Source: Pseudomonas monteilii NBRC 103158 = DSM 14164 (GTDB lineage Bacteria > Pseudomonadota > Gammaproteobacteria > Pseudomonadales > Pseudomonadaceae). From it: a DNA stretch of 64,000 nucleotides. Position 1 is the first letter of the stretch; every line of letters begins with the position of its first letter. This document shows positions 56,796 through 64,000 of the stretch, piece by piece. The stretch covers positions 1-64,000 of the forward strand of contig NZ_BBIS01000014.1 of assembly GCF_000730605.1 (NCBI RefSeq), in the 5' to 3' direction. A program made the position numbers and the translations under genes. The notes under the pieces were generated by a model. It saw only the letters and a list, made by a program, of their open reading frames with translations. It searched no databases and was not told the DNA's origin.

Positions 56796-57668
56796 ATGTC
56801 CCAAGAACTCAGCGCCGAACAGATCCAGCAAGCCTTGCAAGGCATCACCATCCCGCCGCAACCGCAGATCATGGTCGATCTTCAGTTCGAGCAGTACATG
56901 CCTGACCCGGACCTGGAAACCATCGCCAAGCTGATTTCCCAGGACCCGGGCCTCTCCGGTGCCTTGCTCAAACTGGTTAACTCGCCGCACTTCGGCCTGT
57001 CCAACAAGATCGGTTCGATCCAGCGCGCGGTGAACCTGCTGGGCAGCCGTTCGATCATCAACCTGATCAACGCCCAGTCGATCAAGGGCGAGATGAGCGA
57101 TGAGACCATCGTTACCCTCAACCGCTTCTGGGATACCGCTCAGGACGTGGCGAACACCTGCCTGACCCTGGCCAAGCGCACCGGTATCCAGGCAGCGGAC
57201 GAGGCGTACACACTGGGCCTGTTCCATGACTGCGGCATACCGTTGATGCTCAAGCGCTTCCCCAATTACATGGAGGTGCTGGAGGAGGCCTACGCCAAGG
57301 CCGGTGAAGAAACGCGCGTGGTCGATACTGAAAACCATACGTTCAACACCAACCATTCGGTGGTCGGCTATTTCACCGCCAAGTCCTGGCGTCTGCCCGA
57401 GCATCTTAGCGCGGCCATTGCCAACCACCATAACGCCTTGGCGGTGTTCCGCGACGAGAGTTCGCGCAATACCCAGAGCCAGCTGAAAAACCTGCTGGCG
57501 GTGTTGAAGATGGCCGAGCACATTTGCGCGTCCTACCGGGTACTGGGCAACCAGGCGGTGGACCATGAATGGAATGTGGTGGGCCCGCTGGTGCTCGATT
57601 ACATTGGGTTGTCGGAATACGATTTCGAAAACCTCAAGCAGAACATTCGCGAGCTAGGCGGGCACTGA
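56796..57668 (+). CDS. HDOD domain protein
   Basis: 290 aa with an HDOD domain (about 25-225; QPQIMVDLQFEQYMPDPDLE and VNSPHFGLSNKIGSIQRAVNLLG) and His residues of the HD-like fold altered, as is usual for this non-catalytic signalling family. A TAGAAT -10-like box lies at 56764-56769. Ends 3 nt before mutM, so the two are likely co-transcribed. HDOD proteins often take part in c-di-GMP or stress signalling; the role here is unknown. Confidence 0.84.
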   Translation: MSQELSAEQIQQALQGITIPPQPQIMVDLQFEQYMPDPDLETIAKLISQDPGLSGALLKLVNSPHFGLSNKIGSIQRAVNLLGSRSIINLINAQSIKGEMSDETIVTLNRFWDTAQDVANTCLTLAKRTGIQAADEAYTLGLFHDCGIPLMLKRFPNYMEVLEEAYAKAGEETRVVDTENHTFNTNHSVVGYFTAKSWRLPEHLSAAIANHHNALAVFRDESSRNTQSQLKNLLAVLKMAEHICASYRVLGNQAVDHEWNVVGPLVLDYIGLSEYDFENLKQNIRELGGH

Positions 57669-57671
57669 CAC

Positions 57672-58484
57672 ATGCCGGAATTGCCAGAAGTAGAAACCAC
57701 CCGGCGCGGTATTGCGCCGCACCTGGAAGGCCAACGCGTCAGCCGTGTGGTGGTACGCGACCGGCGCCTGCGCTGGCCCGTTCCGGAAGACCTGGATGTA
57801 CGCCTGTCGGGGCAGCGCATTGTCAGCGTCGAGCGGCGTGCCAAGTACCTGTTGATCAATGCTGAAGTCGGCACGTTGATAAGCCACCTTGGCATGTCAG
57901 GCAATCTGCGGCTGGTTGAGCTGGGTTTGCCGGCGGCCAAGCATGAACATGTCGATATCGAGCTGGAATCGGGGCTGATGCTGCGCTACACCGACCCGCG
58001 CCGCTTTGGGGCCATGCTGTGGAGCCTGGATCCGCTGAACCACGAATTGCTGCTGCGCCTGGGGCCAGAGCCGTTGACCGACCTGTTCGACGGCGAGCGG
58101 CTGTTCCAGCTGTCGCGCGGCCGGTCGATGGCGGTCAAGCCCTTCATCATGGACAACGCCGTGGTGGTGGGGGTGGGCAACATCTACGCCACCGAGGCGC
58201 TGTTTGCTGCAGGGATTGACCCACGCCGGGAGGCGGGCGGGATTTCCCGGGCGCGCTACCTGAAGCTGGCGATCGAGATCAAGCGTGTGCTGGCGGCGGC
58301 AATCGAGCAAGGGGGCACCACCCTGCGCGACTTTATCGGGGGCGATGGGCAGCCGGGGTACTTCCAGCAGGAATTGTTCGTTTATGGTCGCGGCGGGCAG
58401 CCGTGCAAGGTGTGTGGCACGGAGTTGCGCGAGGTGAAGCTGGGGCAGCGGGCGAGCGTGTACTGCCCGCGTTGCCAGCGCTGA
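57672..58484 (+). CDS. mutM: Formamidopyrimidine-DNA glycosylase
   Basis: Base-excision repair of 8-oxoguanine and FaPy; bifunctional glycosylase/AP lyase. 270 aa. N-terminal [13 protein letters not shown] with the catalytic Pro2 and Glu3, Lys in RRAKYLL, and a C-terminal zinc finger (CKVC...CPRC). Full length. A 9-bp perfect hairpin follows at 58485-58505. Confidence 0.97.
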   Translation: MPELPEVETTRRGIAPHLEGQRVSRVVVRDRRLRWPVPEDLDVRLSGQRIVSVERRAKYLLINAEVGTLISHLGMSGNLRLVELGLPAAKHEHVDIELESGLMLRYTDPRRFGAMLWSLDPLNHELLLRLGPEPLTDLFDGERLFQLSRGRSMAVKPFIMDNAVVVGVGNIYATEALFAAGIDPRREAGGISRARYLKLAIEIKRVLAAAIEQGGTTLRDFIGGDGQPGYFQQELFVYGRGGQPCKVCGTELREVKLGQRASVYCPRCQR

Positions 58485-58505
58485 GGCAAGGGCGAGGCCC
58501 TTGCC
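58485..58505. terminator. Hairpin between mutM and fdx
   Basis: GGCAAGGGC/GCCCTTGCC (58485-58493, 58497-58505) with loop GAG, between convergent genes. Confidence 0.7.
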
Positions 58506-58514
58506 TGGTGGCGA

Positions 58515-58784
<270 letters not shown>

Positions 58785-58831
58785 TCACCGCCCGGGCATG
58801 TTCAACGCAATGGGCACAATTGTGCCGCATT

Positions 58832-58856
58832 CGCGCCCGCAGTGCACGCGGGCGCG
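58832..58856 (-). terminator. Hairpin after coaD
   Basis: CGCGCCCGC/GCGGGCGCG (58832-58840, 58848-58856), loop AGTGCAC, between coaD and fdx. No T-run. Confidence 0.6.
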
Positions 58857-58874
58857 ACAATCAGGCGATCAGGG

Positions 58875-59420
<546 letters not shown>

Positions 59421-59466
59421 TCATGCGGCCGGCTGATGGCACTATAGACAGGGGGCGTATTCGTTG

Positions 59467-61065
59467 TCATGCGTTGCGTGCCAGGCGGGCGACCAGTGCT
59501 TCGGTGAGCCTGGCACTGATGGCATACACCGAGAGTTGTGGGTTGGCGCCGATGCTGGTGGGGAACAGCGAACCGTCGTGGACGGACAGGTTTTCCAGCT
59601 GGTGATGACGGCCCTGGCTGTCACACACCGCTTGGCGCGGGTCTTCGCCCAGCGCACAGCCCCCCATCACATGGGCGCTGCCCAGGCGTGTGCGGAAGGG
59701 TTCCAGGCGCAACGTGTCGATCATGGCCAAGGCCTGTTCCAGGCTGGACGTGGCGCTGGCATCGCTGTGCACGGGGGTGACCTGGGTAGCGCCGGCGGCA
59801 AACTGGATCTGCGCCATGCTGCGGTAGGCGCGACGCAAGCCGTCGCGCAGGTAGTCGGTGACCGGGTAATCGAGCACCGGTGAGCCATCGCCACGCAGCT
59901 CCACGGCACCGCCCTGGCTCTCGGGGTGGAAGCCATCTCGCAGCAGCGCCAACATCACATGGGTGTGCGGCAACTCGGCCATACGTTGGGCGTTTTCTTG
60001 TCCGTGCCCACCCAGCAGGGTGCTGGCCAGGGCCGGGTGCAACGGCGGCACTTCCAGTTTGTAGCCGACCGGGCCATCCGTGCCGCCTTGCCACTGGAAG
60101 TGGTCGCTGTAGATGGACTGCGGGGCGCCATGGTAGGGGTCGATACGGTTTTTGAAGCGCGCGGCGCTGAAGTTCACCAGGTGCAGGAAGGTGCGTTTGC
60201 CCAGGCGGCCATGAGGGTCCGGTGCGTCGGAACGTAGTAGCAGGGCCGGGCTGTTGATGCCGCCGCCGGCGAGCAGGTAATGGCGCGCGCGGATGCTGAC
60301 CTGCCTGCCGGTGGGGCGTACGCCTTGGGCATCCAGGGCCAAGCATGTGAGGCCCTGGATGCGCTCGCCGTTGTGGGTGAAGCGCTCGGCCCGGGCCAGG
60401 TACAGCAGTTCGCCGCCATGGTCGAGGGTGGCGGGAATACGGGTTACCAACATCGATTGCTTGGCATTCACCGGGCAGCCCATGCCGCAGTAGCCCAGGT
60501 TCCAGCAGCCGCGTACGTTGCGCGGGATAATCGCCCAGCGGTAACCCAACTGTTCGCAGCCTTGGCGCAGTACGTCGTTGTTGGCATTGGGTGGCATGGC
60601 CCATGGCGTAATGCCCAGGTCCTGCTCCATGCGCTCGAACCAGGGGCGCAGGTCATCTTCGCCCAGGCCCGTCACGCCGTGGGCCGAGGCCCAGTGCGCC
60701 AGCGTCTGGGGCGGGGTACGAAAGCTCGACGTCCAGTTCACCAACGTGGTGCCGCCTACGGCGCGGCCTTGCAGGATGGTGATGGCGCCATCCTTGCTCA
60801 TGCGCCCCAGGCCCTCCTGATACAGGGTTGCATAGGCTTCGTTTTCCAACAGGTGGAAGTCGCTGCTGGTCTTGAGCGGGCCTTCTTCGATCAACAGCAC
60901 CTTGAAACCGGCGGCGCTGAGCATTTGTGCGCTGGTGGCGCCGCCGGCACCGCTGCCAATCACGGCAATATCGGCCTCCAGCAAAAGGTCGTGCTCCAGG
61001 CGTGACGCGTCATGGGTGATCCAGCCGCGTTCGAGGCCTTGGCGAAACGGGTCGGCTACAGGCAT
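59467..61065 (-). CDS. GMC-family FAD oxidoreductase
   Basis: 532 aa. N-terminal FAD dinucleotide motif ADIAVIGSGAGGATSAQML (about residues 26-45), GRAVGGTTLVNWTSSF, a Cys-rich region (GCWNLGYCGMGCPVNAK) suggesting an iron-sulfur or structural cysteine group, and a C-terminal GMC_oxred_C part with HVMGGCALG and NPQLSVYAISARLTEAL. Oxidises an alcohol; electrons would go to the respiratory chain. Start at 61065; earlier codons in frame are noncoding. Third gene of the ALDH-lipoprotein-GMC operon. Confidence 0.88.
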   Translation of the reverse strand: MPVADPFRQGLERGWITHDASRLEHDLLLEADIAVIGSGAGGATSAQMLSAAGFKVLLIEEGPLKTSSDFHLLENEAYATLYQEGLGRMSKDGAITILQGRAVGGTTLVNWTSSFRTPPQTLAHWASAHGVTGLGEDDLRPWFERMEQDLGITPWAMPPNANNDVLRQGCEQLGYRWAIIPRNVRGCWNLGYCGMGCPVNAKQSMLVTRIPATLDHGGELLYLARAERFTHNGERIQGLTCLALDAQGVRPTGRQVSIRARHYLLAGGGINSPALLLRSDAPDPHGRLGKRTFLHLVNFSAARFKNRIDPYHGAPQSIYSDHFQWQGGTDGPVGYKLEVPPLHPALASTLLGGHGQENAQRMAELPHTHVMLALLRDGFHPESQGGAVELRGDGSPVLDYPVTDYLRDGLRRAYRSMAQIQFAAGATQVTPVHSDASATSSLEQALAMIDTLRLEPFRTRLGSAHVMGGCALGEDPRQAVCDSQGRHHQLENLSVHDGSLFPTSIGANPQLSVYAISARLTEALVARLARNA

Positions 61066-61085
61066 TGGCGATGCTCTTGTTGTTT

Positions 61086-61571
61086 TCAGATTTTCGGTGG
61101 GCCCGGGTAACCGCAGGCGGCCCAGGACTCGGGGCGTTCGTACCAGGCCATTTGCAGCAGTTGCAGCAATGAAGCGTGGCCCATGCGTAGCAGGTTCAGT
61201 GAGCTGTCCTGCCAACGTTGCAGGAAGGCTGTGACTTGGGTGGCGCTGGCCTGTTCCCAGGCGCCCCAGACACCGGTCAACGGGCCACGGGTAAGCGGCA
61301 GGCTGAGCAGGTCGAACAGTTGCCGGGTGAGCTTGAGCATTTCCGGCGACAAGGCCGCCAATTTGTGGTCGAGGCTGTGCAGTACCCACGTTTCGGCGGC
61401 CTGTGTGCCGGCCAGCACCACCGGGATCAGCGCACGTAGCAGTGGCAGGTCGTCGTCGCGCAGTAGTTGGTAACCCTGTGCGCTGGTTTGCGCGGTGCAG
61501 CCGACCAGGCCGGTTGCACTCAGAAAGATGCTGGCGCCAAGGCTGAAACGCAGCAGATCACGACGGTGCAT
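61086..61571 (-). CDS. Tat-type lipoprotein, probable GMC accessory subunit
   Basis: 161 aa. The N-terminus MHRRDLLRFSLGASIFLS carries a twin-arginine-like signal followed by a lipobox LVGC, so it is probably exported by Tat and lipidated at Cys. The helical rest (LRALIPVVLAG, YERPESWAACGYPGPP) resembles the small subunits of membrane GMC dehydrogenases (gluconate-2-dehydrogenase subunit 3 type). GGGG precedes the ATG by 6 nt. It sits 20 nt upstream of the GMC gene; the aldehyde dehydrogenase gene ends 10 nt upstream of it. Confidence 0.78.
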   Translation of the reverse strand: MHRRDLLRFSLGASIFLSATGLVGCTAQTSAQGYQLLRDDDLPLLRALIPVVLAGTQAAETWVLHSLDHKLAALSPEMLKLTRQLFDLLSLPLTRGPLTGVWGAWEQASATQVTAFLQRWQDSSLNLLRMGHASLLQLLQMAWYERPESWAACGYPGPPKI

Positions 61572-61581
61572 AGGCTGCCCC

Positions 61582-63012
61582 TCAGTGGATGAACAGCTTG
61601 TAGACCAGGCGCTGCAAGGCTTTGCCATAAGGCGGGTAGATCAGCCGCGCGGCGTTGAAACGTTGCTTGGCCAGCACGGCCTTGGCCTTGCTGAAGGTCA
61701 GGAAACCGTCGTGGCCATGGTAGTGGCCCATGCCCGAGGGGCCGATGCCGCCGAAGGGCAGGTCGTCCTGGGCCACATGCAGCAGGGTGTCGTTCAGGCA
61801 CACGCCGCCAGAGTGGGTGTGGCGCAGCACGTGTTCCTGCCCGGCCCGGTCATACCCGAAGTAGTAAAGCGCCAGCGGGCGCGGGCGTTGGTTGATGTAG
61901 GCCAGCGCTTGGTCGAGGCTGTCGTAGGGCACCAGCGGCAGCAGCGGGCCGAAGATTTCGTCCTGCATCACCTGCATGTCGTCACTCACGGCCAGCAGCA
62001 GGTGTGGCGGCAGGCGTCGGCCTTGGCGGGGCTCGCCAGGGTACAGGTCGAGCACTTGCGCACCTTTTTCGCGGGCATCATCCAGCAGGTACTGTAAACG
62101 CTGCAGCTGGCGTGGGTTGATGATGGCGGTGTAGTCAGGGTTGTCGGCGATGCGCGGGTACAGGCGCTGAACGGCGCGCTGGTAGGCGTCGCTGAAGGCC
62201 GCCAGCCGATCACGCGGCACCAGCACATAGTCGGGGGCGACGCAGGTCTGGCCGGCGTTGAGGGTTTTGCCGAAGGCGATGCGCTCGGCGGCAGTGTCCA
62301 GGGGCACGTCGTCCGACACGATGGCGGGCGACTTGCCGCCCAGTTCCAGGGTGACCGGCGTCAGGTTCTGCGCCGCAGCCAGCATCACCTGGCGGCCCAC
62401 GCTGGTGGCGCCGGTAAACAGCAGGTGGTCGAAGGGCAGGCGGGCGAAGGCCTGGCCCACCTCGACCTCGCCGAGTACCACGCTGACCAGGTCGGCGGGA
62501 AACACTTGCTCTAACAGCCGCTTCAATACCTGGCCACTGGCGGGTGTGGCTTCACTGAGCTTGAGCATGACCCGGTTACCGGCAGCCAGCGCGCAAGTCA
62601 GCGGGCCGATGGCGAGGAACAGCGGGTAGTTCCACGGCACGATGATGCCGACCACCCCCAGCGGTTGGTATCGCACCTGCGCGCTGGCTGGCTGGAAGGC
62701 CAGACCAACGCGTCGCCGGCTGGCGCGCATCCAGCGTTGCAGGTGTTTTTCGGCGTGGCGCAGGCCCTGTATCGAGGGCAGCAACTCGGCCAGCAAGGTC
62801 TCGTCGGCGCTGCGTCCGGTAAAGTCCTCGCTGATGGCCTCGATCAGTTCATCCTGGCTGGCCAACAGGGCTTCACGCAGGCTTTTCAGCCATCGCCGAC
62901 GCTGGGCGGCCGGTGGCAGAGGGGTACCTGCAAAGGCCTGGCGCTGGGCTGCGAACAACGCTGCAAGGTCGAGGTCGGATTGCACAGGGGGCAAGGCACT
63001 GGGCGAGTTCAT
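61582..63012 (-). CDS. calB: Coniferyl-aldehyde-type dehydrogenase
   Basis: 476-aa NAD-dependent aldehyde dehydrogenase of the CalB group. Catalytic Cys257 in NAGQTCVAPDY, general base Glu223 in LELGGKSP, and the nucleotide region VPWNYPLFL/FTGATSVG. First gene of the operon. With the GMC protein and its small subunit it forms an alcohol-to-acid oxidation pair: alcohol to aldehyde (GMC), aldehyde to acid (this enzyme). The real substrate, aromatic such as coniferyl alcohol or aliphatic, cannot be read from sequence. Confidence 0.87.
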   Translation of the reverse strand: MNSPSALPPVQSDLDLAALFAAQRQAFAGTPLPPAAQRRRWLKSLREALLASQDELIEAISEDFTGRSADETLLAELLPSIQGLRHAEKHLQRWMRASRRRVGLAFQPASAQVRYQPLGVVGIIVPWNYPLFLAIGPLTCALAAGNRVMLKLSEATPASGQVLKRLLEQVFPADLVSVVLGEVEVGQAFARLPFDHLLFTGATSVGRQVMLAAAQNLTPVTLELGGKSPAIVSDDVPLDTAAERIAFGKTLNAGQTCVAPDYVLVPRDRLAAFSDAYQRAVQRLYPRIADNPDYTAIINPRQLQRLQYLLDDAREKGAQVLDLYPGEPRQGRRLPPHLLLAVSDDMQVMQDEIFGPLLPLVPYDSLDQALAYINQRPRPLALYYFGYDRAGQEHVLRHTHSGGVCLNDTLLHVAQDDLPFGGIGPSGMGHYHGHDGFLTFSKAKAVLAKQRFNAARLIYPPYGKALQRLVYKLFIH

Positions 63013-63047
63013 GGCGGTGTCGAGTCCGGGCAGGGGATCTCTAGAGC

Positions 63048-63053
63048 CTATAC
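63048..63053 (+). promoter_or_regulatory. Possible -10 of the tetR gene in the divergent region
   Basis: TATACT at 63048-63053 precedes the TetR gene by about 110 nt. A short palindrome GTTCGAAC (63088-63095) is the only operator candidate I see in the 151-nt gap between the aldehyde dehydrogenase and TetR genes. Confidence 0.3.
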
Positions 63054-63163
63054 TCTAATTTGCACGATGGTGCGAGTTTTTCCACGTGTTCGAACGGTGC
63101 ATTCCACCTGCAATACGCCGTAAGATGACCCTTTGAAGAAGGCCCGCAGACTGGGAGCTGAGC

Positions 63164-63829
63164 ATGGCCCCGCGCATGAAGACCCGAGACCGCATCGTGC
63201 AGAACAGCCTGGAGCTGTTCAACCAGCAGGGCGAACGCAGCGTCAGTACCAACCACATTGCCGCGCACATGGAAATCTCGCCCGGCAACCTGTATTACCA
63301 CTTCCCCAACAAGCAGGCGATCATCGCCCTGTTGTTCAGCCAGTATGAAGAGTTGGTGGACAGCTTCCTGCGCCCGCCACAAGGCCGCGCGGCCACCGTG
63401 GAGGACAAACGCTTCTACCTCAAGGCCTTGCTGGCCGCCATGTGGAACTACCGCTTCCTGCACCGCGACCTGGAGCACCTGCTGGACAGCGATGCCGAAC
63501 TGGCCGCCCGTTACCGGCGCTTTTCTGAGCGCTGCCTGCGCCAGGGCCAGGCGATCTACCGTGGCTTTGTCGAGGCGGGCATTCTGACCATGGCGCCGGC
63601 ACAGATCGAGTCGCTGACCATCAATGCCTGGATCGTGCTGACATCGTGGGTGCGTTTTCTCAGCACCACGCGTGAACATTCCGCGCATTTGGGTGAAGAA
63701 GCTTTCAAACGCGGCGTCTATCAGGTGCTGGTGCTGGAGCTCGGCTATGTGACCGACAACGCCCGCGCTGCCGTGGACGCCTTGTGCCAGGAATTCCATG
63801 TACCGTTCAACCAGGCCCTGGAGTTGTAG
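63164..63829 (+). CDS. TetR-family transcriptional regulator
   Basis: 221 aa. N-terminal HTH (SLELFNQQGERSVSTNHIAA, NLYYHFPNKQAIIALLF; about residues 10-60) and an all-helical ligand domain. ATG 63164 has GGAG 6 nt upstream. Divergent from the aldehyde dehydrogenase operon, which it probably represses in the absence of an inducer. Followed by the rhodanese gene after 35 nt. Confidence 0.88.
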   Translation: MAPRMKTRDRIVQNSLELFNQQGERSVSTNHIAAHMEISPGNLYYHFPNKQAIIALLFSQYEELVDSFLRPPQGRAATVEDKRFYLKALLAAMWNYRFLHRDLEHLLDSDAELAARYRRFSERCLRQGQAIYRGFVEAGILTMAPAQIESLTINAWIVLTSWVRFLSTTREHSAHLGEEAFKRGVYQVLVLELGYVTDNARAAVDALCQEFHVPFNQALEL

Positions 63830-63864
63830 CCCAGGGCCCAAGTGCCATCGATCAGGAGATTGTC

Positions 63865-64000
63865 ATGCCCCTTGCGCAATTGATCACCCCGCAGCAGTTG
63901 GCCGAGCGCCTGGACGCGCCCAAGCTGGTGATTCTCGACTGCCGCTTTGCCCTTGAGGATGTGGACTATGGCCAACGCAGCTATGCCCAAGGGCATATCA
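63865..64000 (+). CDS. Rhodanese-type sulfurtransferase, N-terminal part (cut by window end)
   Basis: Starts at ATG 63865 with AGGAG upstream and runs off the window after 45 codons. The visible start MPLAQLITPQQLAERLD, LVILDCRF and SYAQGHI matches two-domain thiosulfate/3-mercaptopyruvate sulfurtransferases (RhdA/SseA). It begins 35 nt after the TetR gene in the same direction. The active-site Cys would lie beyond the window. Confidence 0.8.
   Translation, partial: MPLAQLITPQQLAERLDAPKLVILDCRFALEDVDYGQRSYAQGHI

Overview
The window is a 64 kb stretch of chromosome from a fluorescent-group Pseudomonas, most likely the P. putida group. I base this on the high-GC codon use, on gene content and order that match what I remember of P. 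putida chromosomes (sbp-cysTWA, serA beside a D-2-hydroxyglutarate dehydrogenase, rpiA-ilvA, rppH-ptsP, lgt-thyA, cadR-cadA, folA, ilvD, mutM, fdx, coaD), on a CadR with a His-rich tail, and on P. putida-type REP palindromes between operons. It is mainly core chromosome. I found no tRNA, rRNA, CRISPR array, phage or IS element. No long stretch lacks genes except 54.3-54.8 kb.

Layout. (1) 0.1-5.4 kb: an RND efflux operon with two adaptor lipoproteins and one pump, the TriABC arrangement. (2) 5.4-14.5 kb: a sulfur-acquisition block with oscA, sbp and cysTWA, then tonB-exbB-exbD, then an esterase with an unusual AAA+ sigma-54-type protein, then a MetQ-like binding protein. Their upstream regions share A/T-rich TTATTC/GAATAA sequence blocks that look like a common operator, and the same block recurs before the cystine transporter gene at 50.7 kb. 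(3) 14.6-22.4 kb: penicillin acylase, acetyltransferase and small enzymes, mostly single genes. (4) 22.5-31.6 kb: serA divergent from D-2-hydroxyglutarate dehydrogenase, an FAA hydrolase, tandem SdiA-regulated proteins, rpiA, ilvA and a HAD phosphatase that probably supplies histidinol phosphatase. (5) 31.7-38.1 kb: rppH-ptsP, an NRDE protein, a TauE/SafE permease, lgt and thyA.

(6) 38.1-45.7 kb: cadR divergent from cadA, then a LysR regulator and a 2-aminoethylphosphonate-type ABC importer. (7) 45.7-50.7 kb: a DUF2868/DUF3482 membrane-GTPase pair, folA and a TcyP-type cystine transporter. (8) 50.9-58.8 kb: phosphorylcholine phosphatase (all catalytic residues at the published positions), ilvD, a transmembrane-only MgtE with an unusual 5' leader, rlmI, an HDOD protein, mutM and ferredoxin. 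(9) 58.9-64 kb: coaD, then a three-gene oxidation operon (GMC oxidoreductase, Tat lipoprotein, coniferyl-aldehyde-type dehydrogenase) divergent from a TetR gene, and a rhodanese gene cut by the window end.

The most interesting points are the shared operator-like sequence linking sulfate, TonB, esterase, MetQ and cystine genes; a dedicated TonB system inside the sulfur block; a sigma-54 activator-like protein lacking both the GAFTGA loop and a DNA-binding domain; and the mgtE leader with a possible 31-codon peptide and a hairpin touching the ribosome-binding site. I did not find an obviously new multi-gene defence or biosynthetic system. All assignments are from reading the sequence; no searches were run.
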